Origin: Marchantia polymorpha subsp. ruderalis
Taxonomy: Eukaryota; Streptophyta; Marchantiopsida; Marchantiales; Marchantiaceae
DNA length: 64,000 nt
Assembly (NCBI GenBank): GCA_037833965.1
Contig: AP031355.1
Span: 23,523,501 to 23,587,500, forward strand
Direction: 5' to 3'
This document shows, one piece after another, positions 1 through 12,480 of the stretch. The notes beneath the pieces are model-generated. The model was not told the origin of the DNA, made no database searches, and worked only from the letters and a program-made list of their open reading frames with translations. Made by a program: the position numbers and the translations under genes. Numbering within the stretch: the first letter of the stretch is position 1; the number at the start of each line of letters is the position of its first letter.

Positions 1-55
1 AGATGGCACGAGGACGCGAAACCCTGGGTCTCATCGCCGTCTGTGAATCGTGCAG

Positions 56-2364
56 ATGCGAAGGTTCGTCTACGTGATGACGGAGGAGAAAGAACGACAC
101 ATCGCGCACGTCCAGGACCTGTACGAGGACAAGAAGCAGAGAAAAAAATTGCGAGTGCGCTGGTTCCACAAGCCGAGCGAGCTCGGGTGCAAGATTCCGC
201 CGCCGGCGCCCGATCGCCGCGAGGTGTTCTACACGAGCTACGAACAGGATCTGAGCGTCGAGTGCGTGGACGGCGTGGCGACCGTGCTCACGCCCGAGCA
301 TTACCAGCAGGCTCTGCTGCTCTCGGGCGGATCGAACCTCATGGCCACCACGCACATGTGCTCGCGCCAATTCGACACCGATGGAATCCGGCCCCTGAAC
401 ATCGAGTACCTCCATGGCTACGCCGAGCAGCCCGTCTTCGGCACCCTCGGCATCAACCACATGCTGCTCGCCGATGCGCCCGACCAGCAGGGCAACGACA
501 GCATGGACATCGACGAGGACGAAGGCGCCGACGTGGGCAAGGCCGTGCGCCGCGGCCCGCGCACCGGCCCGCGCGGGTCCAGGCGCCGCGCCGGCGCGCC
601 CAGCACCAAGAACACCCGGTCGCAAAGCACCAAGGGAGCGGCAGCCGGAGCGGGCGCACCCGGCTCTAGCCCGTTGCTCTGGGCCTCGTCGGCGCAGAGG
701 CCGTCGGGCGACGTCGCAGTGCGGAGATCGGCGGATGCGGCCACCGCCAGCGGGAGCGGGTCCGGTGACTGGAAGGAACCGTCGAGCAGCGGGGCCGCCG
801 GGTGCAGTGAGGACGCGGGCTTCAGCTTTACCATTTTCCATTTACCATTCGCCCCCACCACGCCCTGCGCGTACCACATCGGCGACCACGTCGAGGTGCT
901 GAGCCAGGACAGCGGCGTGCGCGGTTGCTGGTTCCGGGCCGCCGTGGTCGGCCTGGCGCATCGCCGGATCAAAGTGCGGTACACGGACCTTCTGGACGAG
1001 AACAACGAGGCAACTATCGAGGTGAGAGTTCGCGCCCTTCTTGCTCGATGGCTCGATCCTCCATCACGTCGCAATTGGGCGATTTTTCCTGACGCCTGTT
1101 TGTTCCACAGAGCCTGATTTCTGACTCTTGTTTCTGGTTGGTTTTTTTCTCAGGAATGGAAGTCGACGACGGAAGTGTCCAATCCGTTCTTGCCGAACTT
1201 TCGAGCCAGAGGACGGCCGACGATCAGACCTTGTCGCGAGGATTCCGAGATCAGGTCCCACAAGCTCTTGATGGACACCGGCGTGCTCGTGGACGCCTGG
1301 ATATCGGATGGATGGTGGGAAGGAATGATGGAAAACATCGGTGGCGGATACGTCAACGTATATTTCCCAGGTGGGTTCTCGGCTGCTTTGGGACTTGGCA
1401 AATCGTTTTGGGCTGCGAGTGGTCTGATATTTGCAGATTCGTCGATGTGATTGTCTATGTTTTCGATGTTTACTCAGAGTTTGTACTCTTCTGCTGCCGT
1501 GCAGAGGAACGCTACCGAGCGACGGTCCGAGAATCGGATTTGAGACCTTCGTGGGAGTGGATGCACGGGCGTTGGTCGTCTGTGTCTTTGCTTCTGGGCT
1601 GCGCTCCGCTCGATGTGAAGCCCAGCCCTAAAGCAAGCAATCAAACCAGCAATGGATCGAGTATACTCGGATCGCATGCCAACGGAAGTCTGGAGTCTGG
1701 CTCCTTCGATGAAGAGGCAGGTGCTCGGATTCTGAGCATGATATCGAAGTCCACAAGCTGCGCTGTGGGGAGAGACTCGTGGAACGCTCCTCCTCGGGTC
1801 GGAGGACCCGGCAATGTTGAAGAAGACAGTCAGCACGCGTGCGATCACAGCCGCAAGCTAACGACGACGGGATCCGCCTCGAGACCTGACGCCGAGGATT
1901 GCACCGGAGTAGCCATGACAAAATCAGGGAAAGTAGAGGAACTGACGCACGTCTTGGAGTCCGTCAAGGAGGAGCGACAGGACAGTGAGAGCAGTCGTGA
2001 TTCTAGCCGCCGAATGGCGGTGGACTCCGGTGATGAAGTGAAGAAAGTCACATCGACTGGTCTGAAGTGGAGGAGAAAACGACATAGGCAAATCCCGAGC
2101 TTGGGGAACGTCGTCGTTCACTCGCTCTCCGCTGATAGTAAGGAGAGTTTGGAGAGAAGCAGAGACGACTCTCGCGTCGATCGGCCCGCTGAGGACTTGA
2201 GGCTGTTAGACAATGTGGAGAAATACTCCAGGTTGAAATCTGGAGACATGGAAGAGATGCCGAAGTTTAAGCAACACAGGCACGGGAAAATACACGGGAC
2301 ACCCATGGGGACCTCGTTCTTGATGACCTCTATCCCTATAGCCAACCTGGTTATGTCCAGGTAA
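56..2364 (+). CDS. BAH and tandem Agenet domain protein, 5' end missing (3 exons seen)
   Basis: Probable nuclear chromatin reader. Exons are 56-1021, 1154-1370 and 1505-2364, joined across GT-AG introns with phases 0 and 1; the visible part encodes 680 residues. An in-frame stop at 44-46 followed by a CAG acceptor at 53-55 shows that the first visible exon is internal, so the true start lies before the window. The first ~110 residues form a BAH domain (VYVMTEEKERHIAHVQDLYE, then KLRVRWFH and EVFYTSYEQD). A basic Ala/Gly/Ser-rich spacer follows, then Agenet 1 (YHIGDHVEVLSQDSGVRGCW) and Agenet 2 across introns 1 and 2 (DAWISDGWWEG, ESDLRPSWEWMHGRW). The last ~250 residues are Ser/Asp/Glu/Lys-rich and without a recognised domain. 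BAH plus paired Agenet is a plant architecture (At1g68580 class, from memory), and both domains bind modified histones in other proteins. The stop at 2364 is less certain than the domains, since another 3' exon could exist. Confidence 0.85.
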
Positions 2365-5211
2365 CTTATAACGTTTTGCACGCATGTGACGTCAAATTGC
2401 TGCTAACGAGCACCCCCTTGTCCAGCAGTTTGTGGGCGTCTTCATTTTGACATTCGAGCTTTGGTGCAAACATCTGCACCAGGAGAGGCCACCAGTTTCT
2501 GTTTCAGTAGTGAGAAATAATGAGGCATTTAAGCCCTGTATTGGGCGTGTAAAGAAGAAAATGTAGAGAAGACATCCTTTCCTTGTCTCATTGGTAATCC
2601 TCTGTATATTTGAAGATGCCAAGCCGTGTGGCGGGCCTGACGGTCACCGGATTGTATTTACTCTTTTGAGATGAAGAAATGTATACGAAGGCGGCAAAGG
2701 ATATTCTGTTGATATGTTTGAGTAAACGATACCTGTATTTCGCGTCGTGTGTCTTCTTTGGGTTGTCAAGTGCATGCCACACAAACCATCTCTGATAATC
2801 AAAGTTCCATGTCGTTCCTGCGTAGATATTAGTTGTTAGCGATTGTTAGTGAGGACACACTGGAGTCAAACAAATTTCATGTTCTGAGTCTGAATTACAG
2901 CTGCAAAGCAAACCACACTTATTGGTACAGAACTTGAAAATTTGAAAACAATTATTTCTGCATGATGAGAGCATCTCGAAATGGGCATATGCAAAAATCA
3001 GTAGTCACAAGTCCGCATTTTCAAGAACATCTCTCGAGGAAACAAACCGAAATTTGTATATTGTAAGCGCAAGCGCAAACACCTGACCGTTGCACGACGA
3101 CGTCCGGGTTCGAGTTGACTCCTTTGTGCTGGGGTCCTGCCAGCAACGATAGTAATGTACATAAACGAGTCGTGTCTGAGCCGACGCCTGAGTTCCAAAC
3201 CCTAAACGTACTCTCTGCGTAATCCGTGGTAACTGATGCGGTGGGGACAGGCTGTCATCGGCCGTCAGCTATGGAACCGAGGTCACGGGAGATGCAAATC
3301 AAGGTTGGTATGGTGAGCAAAATGAAGTCAGATGCGAAGAGACGGATCCGAAACCCGTGTCCGTTATATCCAGTGAGCGAAGTCCCAATGCAGGTTCGAT
3401 GCGCGCGCGCAAATGGGAACGCAAGGCCCTTCTAGCTCTGCTCAAAAAGTCCTGAGCGCACGATTCCTCCTCCCTTCTTGCCGCCATCGGCCTTCCGACG
3501 ATCTTGATGCAGAATGTTGGTCCGCTCCCGCCGCCGCCTTCTCCATTTTGTCTCAGCCCTGCCTGCCGATTCGGAATTCAATCGTGGCGGGAGACTGCCG
3601 GATTTCTCACAATCTAATGACGATGTGACAACTCTTGCGAAGCTTATTAACTTTCAGCCGAGTTTCTGACTTCCACGGCGGAAGACAGAATCACGGCCAC
3701 AAGGCCCATTCCTTCCAACCCGAGAGTTAGTTGTCCATGCGCCGGCCATAACTCAACGAAACTCTGGTCAAAACATTTCCTCTCGCCTTCGCGGCGAAGA
3801 TGTAGAAGACGTCTTCTCTTCCATCACAACCATCAAAGTACGGTTGTGGTTATCCCTCTTCGCCCTGTCTAGCACATATAGGGGAAACAAGGTGCTTTCA
3901 GCTACTTTTTTTTAAGATCATTTGCTAACGTGGACTTTACAGCGTCCTCATTTTAGGCTAAAACTTGGAATGGTTATGAGAGTATATCGCTAGTACAAAA
4001 TTCAGTATTGACGAGGATTTACGAGATGTAAAGCATGCAATTTTTTTACTAGCGATGAACATTCCATCATGAGCGTTTTTGTACTTTGATTTGAAAGATA
4101 GGAGGCTTTTAGGATACTTAACTTCATCGTCCACTCTTGTAGCCCTATCCACTTTTTCGACTCACTTGCATATACTTGTGGCTTCTCTAGCCATTTCAAG
4201 GGAGAAACCTCCGTTTCTGTCCAGTGCGCTTGACTCTCGTCCCTGCAAGTAATGGCACAATCCTGGTTAACTCAGTTGCTACATTCTCTGATTGAGTATG
4301 ATTAAGCTTTTGAATCAAAAGAGGAAGAATATCGTAGTCAATGAACATCCTTTGTGGTATACTGTTTAATACTAAGCAGTGTACTTGTCACATTTGGTCA
4401 AAGAAAGAAGTGCAATTTGTACGTACCCGCTACTGCTGCGTTCATGTAGGCGGTCATCAACTTCTACTCTGGTAAAGGAAGATAGAATCGATGGTACTGG
4501 ACCACCCATTTGAAAGCTGAGGTTCAAATTTTTTATTGTTGAAATGCTAGATTTCCGCTGAGCATGATCTGGTTGCTCTCCAATTAGAGTCTTACTCCAG
4601 TGAGATCGTTATTTATCGGCACTGTACTCTCAGATGATGATTATGGTGTCCATGTTAATCCAGGTATCGTGTGACATTTGGATGATTGTGATCACCGTCG
4701 TCTGTTCACCTTCAGCCAGAAGCTTAAACCAGATGTCACCTTCCGGTGACATTTCGAAAATTTGGTACCCTAGTCACACATTTCCTTGCATCATCCCCAC
4801 CTCCTCCCCACACTCCCTCCCTCTTTCCCCTAGTCTCACCTCGTCTGTAGAAGATAGACGACACGAGAGGGCAAGCCGTACTTTTCCTGATATTCCTACT
4901 ATCGCGCACATGATGTCACCCTTCAAAACCATGGAGGTTGGATGTCCATTTCTCCTTTCACTGGACTTCTGCTACGTACATGCAGATCCCGGCCTGTCTG
5001 GCACCAGGAATCGCATAAGGATCTTACTCTGAACATTCTCTTGTCTCGAATTCCGTTTCAAACTACGTACAATTTCTCCGAAGCACTAATGAGCTTCATT
5101 TCCTGGCTCATGAAGTGCAAGTAGTTGCGATACGTAGATCACAAAGATGGTGGACAAAGAGATCGAATATCCACTCCATTAAACGTGATGAATTGAGCCA
5201 ATCATATACAC
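2365..5211. other. Intergenic, no supported gene
   Basis: Contains the 3' flank of the BAH-Agenet gene and then mixed-composition DNA. A telo-box-like AAACCCTAA lies near 3200. Open frames here are short, lack recognisable domains and do not connect through convincing splice sites. I see no RNA gene. Confidence 0.5.
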
Positions 5212-5261
5212 TGTTTACAGAAGACTATCTCTTGAAGAAAAGATATAGTCTTCTGTAAACA
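5212..5261. repeat. 17-bp perfect inverted repeat beside telomere-like repeat
   Basis: Arms 5212-5228 (TGTTTACAGAAGACTAT) and 5245-5261 are exact reverse complements with a 16-nt spacer. A partial third copy (CAGAAGACT) follows directly, then two and a half telomere-type CCCTAAA units at about 5276-5290. No terminal duplication marks it as a transposon. Confidence 0.85.
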
Positions 5262-5275
5262 GAAGACTGTCTCTA

Positions 5276-5290
5276 AACCCTAAACCCTAA
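5276..5290. repeat. Interstitial telomere-type repeat / telo-box
   Basis: AAACCCTAAACCCTAA, the plant telomere unit, about 2.3 copies long. It is too short to be a telomere. It could be a repair footprint or a telo-box regulatory motif. No gene start is recognisable close downstream. Confidence 0.6.
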
Positions 5291-8200
5291 TCTTCATACC
5301 CTTCAAGAAAAGTCTGCACTGGCAGACTTGTTCTCGTTCAAGATGTTCCAGAAATTTCACCTGGACAATGAGAACCAAATTCAGTTATGTTACTTCCATT
5401 GTGTTTTGTGGTGAAATGTGACAGTTTCTCTTCTGCAAATCAAGGAAGCAGCTGCAAATACATGAGTTTTGAAAGAAACAGTAGGGCTCCAGTTGGGACT
5501 AGCTTTCAGAACAAGTTCGGAAGTGTTCACAAGAAGGTAGTTAGCCGCAACAAGAGCTACCAATGGCAGTGGGTTCCATGTGGGAACTACTCAAAGGTTG
5601 CCTCTGTGGCAACTAGCTGGCAGATATACTTCCCCTCAAATCGTCCTTAAAACTTACATCGTTTCCCAGGAAGAGTCCCCCGTACCCGCTGCTCTAGGGT
5701 CAAAAGTCTTGGACCGGCGAAACTCCAAAGTCTGTTGTGGAGAGGTTTAATAGCGCAATCGCTTAGATGTGTCTCGTGACGCCCAAACTCCTGAAATCAC
5801 TGCTGAAGGCCGGATGAGTCCACCCAAATGACCCCAGGTGACGCTCGGAAGCCGAATTATTGTTCAGCCCAGCTCACTAACCTCATGAAATGAGGAACGA
5901 ATCGTTGATGATGAAGAAAGGAATGGAAGTTCTTTCTTCTGTATCCACCCCCACCAACCAACTGCTGAAGCAAGGGACGGGTGTTGTAGCTCCAAAGACG
6001 TCGACTTGCAATTGTTGCAGACCAAGCAAGCAAGCAAGGTTTGTTTGAAGCACCCAGATCGGACCAATCACGAACAAACCGTGGAAGCTGATTGATTGTG
6101 TGACGGCTGCAATTCAGATAAGATTCTTGGGGAAGCTCCATCAGTCGTGACAGCTGAGAACCAACTCCAGGTCTCCATCACTACCTCGTTTATATCGTTC
6201 GATCTCGGACTGACTGTTCAGGCTGCTTTGACCTTACCAGATTTGGTCACTCCTGTACTGAATCTGGTGAAATCTCTTGACGGAGATCGTTCTTCGCAGG
6301 GGCCTGTACACAAACAGTTTCATCTATTCCCGTACATGGAACTCGATCGCCGTGGGCTCTTCTTCTTCACAGGGTGCAAGTTGTATTCATATGCATGGAG
6401 TCGCAAGCATTAATTTTTCATTCAGGCTCTTCGGAATGAGAAAAACTCAAATTTTTGTCTTCTTCTGGCAAAAACAATAAAATCGTCCTGTATGAAAAGC
6501 AAGCGATGTAAAGTGGGATGAAGAAACATTGACAAGAACACACAACAAAATCAAAATACATATTCAAGCCTTCCAGGAAAAGAAAAACGAAAGAAACATC
6601 TTCTCCCTATCAATTGGAAAAGCAATAGATTTTCCAGACAAAGAAGGAGTAAAATTGGATTATTGGATAACAAAAAAACATGTGAATGCCTTATCAAACC
6701 TAACAAGTATGAAACCGAATAGTTAACCATGGGCTATAGATATGTACATTTCAACAGGACTTGGCTAAATTCAGCTTGGCTCGGATGGCAGGGAGGGCTC
6801 ATGCAAAATGTAACCGATGTTCTCACAAGCTTGTATCACGGTGATGATAATGGCTGGTTTTTCTTGATCTGGTAATCCGTTACCAATGGAGTTGCTAGAC
6901 GAGCTGGATCTCATGCAGTTCGTCCAAGCAAGATGGTTTCCACGGTGTCCGATCTGGTCATAGAACAAGAATAGTTGAACTTTTTACAACATTTTACACT
7001 TTGCCACTTTCTCACTCCTCCGTCATCCAAGAATGGATTATCATCCATATGTGAAACTCTAGTCCTTGTAAGATATGTAAACACCACACATGCAACCATA
7101 TCTTGATGGGAGATCAAATTATGATATCACAAACCAAGAACAGATCCAACATAATGTTAGTCTGACATAACATATACTAAGGCTACAATCGATTGAGATT
7201 GAACCTCAGGCACCATCGCAAACATTATATCACTAAGAACACGGTTAAATATATTATCACTCTCTTGTACGAAGCCATGTGAATAATGAAGATGGATGAA
7301 AACCGGATCCTATCGATATGGATAACATAACTAGTGCAATTCGGAAAACACTTTTGCAATGTAGAAACAAGATCCATTGATGAATCATCGAAGTGAGTAA
7401 TTCCAATCAAGACTGGGAATGAATGTAAATCGTTCTGAGAATGTATCCAGATAGGTTGTAAACTTCTAATACTATCAATGGGGAATGAAAAAAATACGAA
7501 TGTTCATGTTTTACTAAGAGAAATATTATGTAACACATTCTATCTATCAATGAAGCTGCAAGGGGTGGACCATGACTCCCAACCAGGTAAAGACATTTGA
7601 AGAAGGTCACAGTAACAACCTAGAATTTACATGTGTTCTCTCGTGAAAATCTGCATGTCTACCAACAGAAGTCTTCGTAGATCTGAGCTGGAACTCCCTA
7701 ATGCATTATTCCTGCAGTTTATATAGTCATTTACATAGATTAGATATTACACATTTAAGGTCTCGTATTTAGTAATCGTGATTTTCAAATATTTTGGTGT
7801 ACTACGTAGCAGTAAATTCAACTTTGTCTCAAAATAAAGATCTATGTAGGCGGGGAATAATATGTATGTATGATGTATCTATCATCTTCTTTTACAGAAA
7901 CGAAGCGTTTTTTTGAAGAAATATTCATCAGACTTCTAGCCCAAGCACTGGACAGAGCCATTCACAGGCGTGACAGGTGCGAACTATCTTTTCTACCATG
8001 CATCATATTGGTAGTATCACATTGAAGGATAATTAGAAAAGGACCATCTCATCCAGATCACATCTTTTCCTCAGCAGTCAAATCAAAACAAAGATTCAAA
8101 GAAATGTTGAAAATTCCCTTCCCTTCGCGCCTGCTTGTTGTCAATCGCTTTCATATGGCTAGGTCCCTTTCAAGTAAACAAATAATACGGGCACCAACCT

Positions 8201-9180
8201 TCGCTCTCCGATGGATGACTGACTAACCGACTGACTGCCCGGCCGGTGACCGGATCCTGATGTAGTTAGTGCGGCAAGAGTCGACAAGAGGTACTCGTGG
8301 GCAGTCACTTCCGTGTAACCACCCGCGGTGGCGACGACGATGATGAAAACCGGTGGCCCGAATGAACTCGCGGCCTCCCAGTGAGTCAAAGAAGGGACGT
8401 CCACGCACTTCGCAAGAAATAATCGAACCATCGAAACGACCTCCACGCAACCGTCTTCTTCCGGTACGGACGGCAGACCTACCCGCCTCCCTCCCCGTCC
8501 GCCCCGTCAGCCAGCCAGCCAGCCAGGCTGACTTGTCACGGTCTTGCTGTGACCGGACCGGACGCTGACCGTTACACCCCTCGCATGCCCTGGAAACAAG
8601 TCTGGATGTCTTCCATCGCAAGCTTTCCTATGGTTATCATAGATCTGAAAATCATACGAAGATGTGATGATGCATGTGATGATGTTGGAAGATGTTTTTA
8701 TGCGTAGCTCTTTCATTATGCAAGTAAATTCCCACAAGAAAATCTTTTCGGAATGGATTGGACAATTATATTGGATAATACAAGGATCGAATGATAGAGA
8801 TTTTATTTTTCGACTGTGAAGCTACTGTATTGCACGCAAGTCCTGGTTTATGGCAGACTCGAATACGGACTCACATTTATTGTAGACTTAGTGTTGAGAC
8901 TCTCCCCATGTGCCAACCAGTGAAACAACATTGATACAACGTGAATGCCGTAGAAAGTGTTATATTGGTCCATACAAATCTCTAGTAGACTATGGTTACA
9001 AGTACGAACAAGTCAGCTCCTTGTCGTAAATGTGGCTTTTCACATACCGTCTACCACATTGTCATCTCGTTGGAATAAGAAGCGTTCAAGACATGTGTCA
9101 TTTTCATATTCTCCATTCTGTTTGGATGCTATGCATTCACGAGATTGGGTCTGATATATAGAAGCACATCGAGGAAAAAA
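5291..9180. other. Intergenic, no supported gene; contains a GC-rich island
   Basis: Mostly AT-rich with no domain-bearing frame. An abrupt GC-rich, CpG-rich island at about 8220-8610 carries short tetranucleotide repeats (GACT-type near 8215-8240, CCAG-type near 8510-8528) of the kind also seen upstream of the LURP-one gene. It may be an unannotated promoter or noncoding transcript. The frames across it lack an ATG start or a recognisable domain. Confidence 0.4.
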
Positions 9181-12100
9181 GATATGTAGCATTTTGCTCC
9201 ATTTCATTTTCAAAATTCGTTTTTATTTTTTATTTTATCATTTAGGTAACAAGATTAGACATTAGAATGTAGATCTGTCCAAGGGACATATTTTTATTTC
9301 ACATGGAGAGGTACATTGATTATCAATGGAGTAGATGCTCCCTATGTCAATTTTGGCGAGTATGTTACTCTTCACAGCTTTCTTACCTTCTTTATATGTA
9401 GCTGAAACATAGTTCAAATTTGCATTGTATATGAGAAAGTAGATTCTGTTTCCTTCTCACATGACTATTATGTGAAGATGATAATATATTTAATATACAT
9501 AATAATATTAATAAAAATATATATTTTACATATGAATGGCTGCAGGTTGATTGTGACGAAAAAGGGTATTTTTTTGGATAATTTCTGCCGATTCAAAGTG
9601 TTGATAGATCTAAGTCTTTGTCAAATATAAAATAATGGTCAGAATCCAAAAGATATATAGGACAATGCTTGTTAATTACTGATGTTTTTTCTCAAAGTGA
9701 AGTTAACATGAGACATGACCAAAAAAATCCTCTTATTTTTCTAATTTTGTTATCATTTTTTGAGCATGATTGAATTGTCATTAGGATAATGATTTTATTA
9801 GTTAAGTTTTAAAAGTTTCAAATTTGATCATTTTTCAAATTTTATTATGTCTAAATTTGAGACATGAAAATGCATAGTTTTATTTATTTTGATCACTTTG
9901 TATCTAAACTTGCATATTTTGACAATTTTTAACATATAGATTTAAATTGAGTCACAATCATATAGCTTGAAATTATTGATTTCATTCAATAGATACATAA
10001 TAAAATCTTATATGAAAAAGTCACTGAAAAACCGATGTCTGTCGATGTGGTTGACTTAAAAAGTTTGATGTAGATAAATAGTTTGATGTAGATGAGTTTC
10101 ATTTTGCTATCCATCATTTGATTTGCAACAAAATGTAACAAAGTTTGTCCATAACAATGAAGATTAACAGTTTTTTTGTTTTGATTTAATCTTAACAATC
10201 AAAATATTTTACTAAATTTATACTTTGTTGCATCATTTTCAATTGAAATATTTTTTTGTCACTACATATTCAATTTTTGTTTTGGACTAAGATATCCATT
10301 TTTGATGATACAATGATATTATGATAAAACCCATGTATTCATCACCAAGTATAAACAAATACTTTGTTTCAGATCTTGTGCATAGTCAACATGAGCTTAG
10401 ATTAGCAAGGATTAAACATGATCTAATAAGACATTAAAAAAACCATGATTTTTATTTTTTTAGAGATATTTCAAAATACAGATCACAACTTTTTGATGTT
10501 TTTCTTTGGTTTGATATATATATATATATATATATATATATCTATCTATCTATTCACCTTGTCCATATATATATACATACAAATAAGATCAAATACACCA
10601 GATTGTCCATTGCTTTGTTCTTGAAAAATTGATGACATATTTATCATCTCAATGAAATGGATTAAACATTGAATTTCAAAAGGCTTGAATTATTACCCAA
10701 GTAATAAATATTATTCAAAAACATGTAATGTTAAATCTTTCAAGCACACAATAAATGTACTCATTTTGACTTAAATATAGCTTTTCATTCTTACTACGAA
10801 TTACTACGAATGCCAATCAAGTTTCAATGATTTTTTTCTTGTCATATATTTGATTGTACTTCCGCTTGAATTATTGTTTGCTATCAATAGAATCAAAGGT
10901 TGAATTTCTAACTATTCTATTAGCTTTCACATCTTGTTAGCAATCAATAATTGCATCTCACGCTCTAGAGAAATATTGCACTCAAGACTTCTGAGAGAGT
11001 CTTGAGTTTTTTTATGATAATAGGGATTTTTTTCTTCTGATATTTAAACAATTTCATCACCGTACTCTGTCAATATCACCATCTTCAAAAATAAATTGTA
11101 TTATCATCCATATATCTTAAAATTTTTTCTAGTTCAATTTTATGATCTTATAGTTTAATATTGTAGTTAATCGATATTATTAGGTGTAATTATTTAAATT
11201 TTGTAAATATAAAAGATTTATCCATCTATGTTGAAGTTACTTGTTGTATCAAATCATTATAGTCAGATAAATCTATCTCTTTTTCAACAACATTTGTGAG
11301 TGGATATTTTTCCTTATCAATGAAAGTAGCATGAGAAATAAAATCATCTTTCAATGATCTAGATTGATAGAAAAAACATTTTGAGCCTTATGGATTATTT
11401 GATACATAGTTTATAATCTTTGACGCCATAAAAATATTTTTAAAAATAAAAAATAAACTGTACAAATTTTGAAAAAAATGATTATAATAAGATATCCGTT
11501 TGATTTGAAATCCAAATGTTTTTAAAAATAGAATGCATTAGAAAGATAAAAATTTACCAAATACATCTTGATATAGACGTTTTCAGTCCAAATCTTATAT
11601 GATATATGGAATTAGTTCAACATATTGTGCATTTTTCTAACCATGTTTGATGAAGCCTTTTGAAAACAACATTTGATTGTATAATGTAAATCGTGATGAA
11701 ATGACAATACTTTATTCTTTGCAATGTCTTCTAAATTATTCTAAAATGTACTATGGCCATGAATTCTTATAGATGTATTATGTTGTATCAAGTCTTAATC
11801 TCAATTTGGACTTTTTAATTTTTGAAAATTGTGAGATCTCAAATTTTTTTGTGATATAAGTAAATAAAGTCACATTAATTTTGAATAACAATCAATTAAT
11901 GATATATATTATATAATTTCAAAAATTGAAATTTCAAAAAGTATATCCAAATGTCATGATGTACAACTCAGATAACTCTTTGGTTATGTAAGTTTCAACA
12001 ACAAAAACTTTTGTAATATTTATTTATGACACAATATTCAAAAAAATATTTATATTAATTATAACAGAAAATAATTTTTTATCTCCCAGTAATAAAAAAT

Positions 12101-12480
12101 ATCTATTAATCATGTGTTATAGTCTGAAATGCAATACATGATTCGTCTCAACTCACAATTTTATAAGATTAACTTCATCATAGATTTGAATGTACTCTAA
12201 CATGTATGAATTGTTAAGCTTGTGTCTTTATAATTTAATCTTATCATATATTTCACCTTTTGGATTAATTCCAATCCAATCCTCTTAGTTGATTGCTTAT
12301 TGAAAACTCATGTTGTCTATAGACCATTTGATCTAGATCTTAGCCGTTTGATTTACTCCGGGCCAAAACTCGATAGAAAATATTAGCACTTTTTATTGTA
12401 CTTTCGACGAGGAGGTATTGCCATGACCACATGAAAGATGGAGCTTCCTCACAAGGAAGTCTAGTACTTTACTCTGGTTT
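9180..12480 (-). mobile_element. Degraded Ty1/copia retrotransposon relic in an AT-rich block
   Basis: Read on the minus strand, heavily mutated pol pieces appear in the copia order. Integrase C-terminus lies at about 11440-11400 (YGVKDYKLCIK, compare G.KGYKLW). Then comes the variable stretch at 11361-11226 (DDFISHATFIDKEKYPLTN). The start of reverse transcriptase is at about 10970-10885 (EMQLLIANKM.KLIE). RNase H is at 10390-10322 (DYAQDLKQSI, compare DYAGDLDKRRS). The RNase H end is at 10162-10079 (LHCYGQTLLHFVANQM, compare LHCDSQSAIHLAKN). The YVDD region is missing and spacings are short, so internal deletions are likely. Stops, frameshifts and extreme AT content fit C-to-T decay of methylated DNA. 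I could not define LTRs or target-site duplications, so the outer limits are those of the AT-rich block. Confidence 0.75.
10513..10553. repeat. (TA)n(TCTA)n microsatellite
   Basis: About 14 TA units run into four TCTA-type units, inside the copia relic. A likely length-polymorphic site. Confidence 0.9.
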
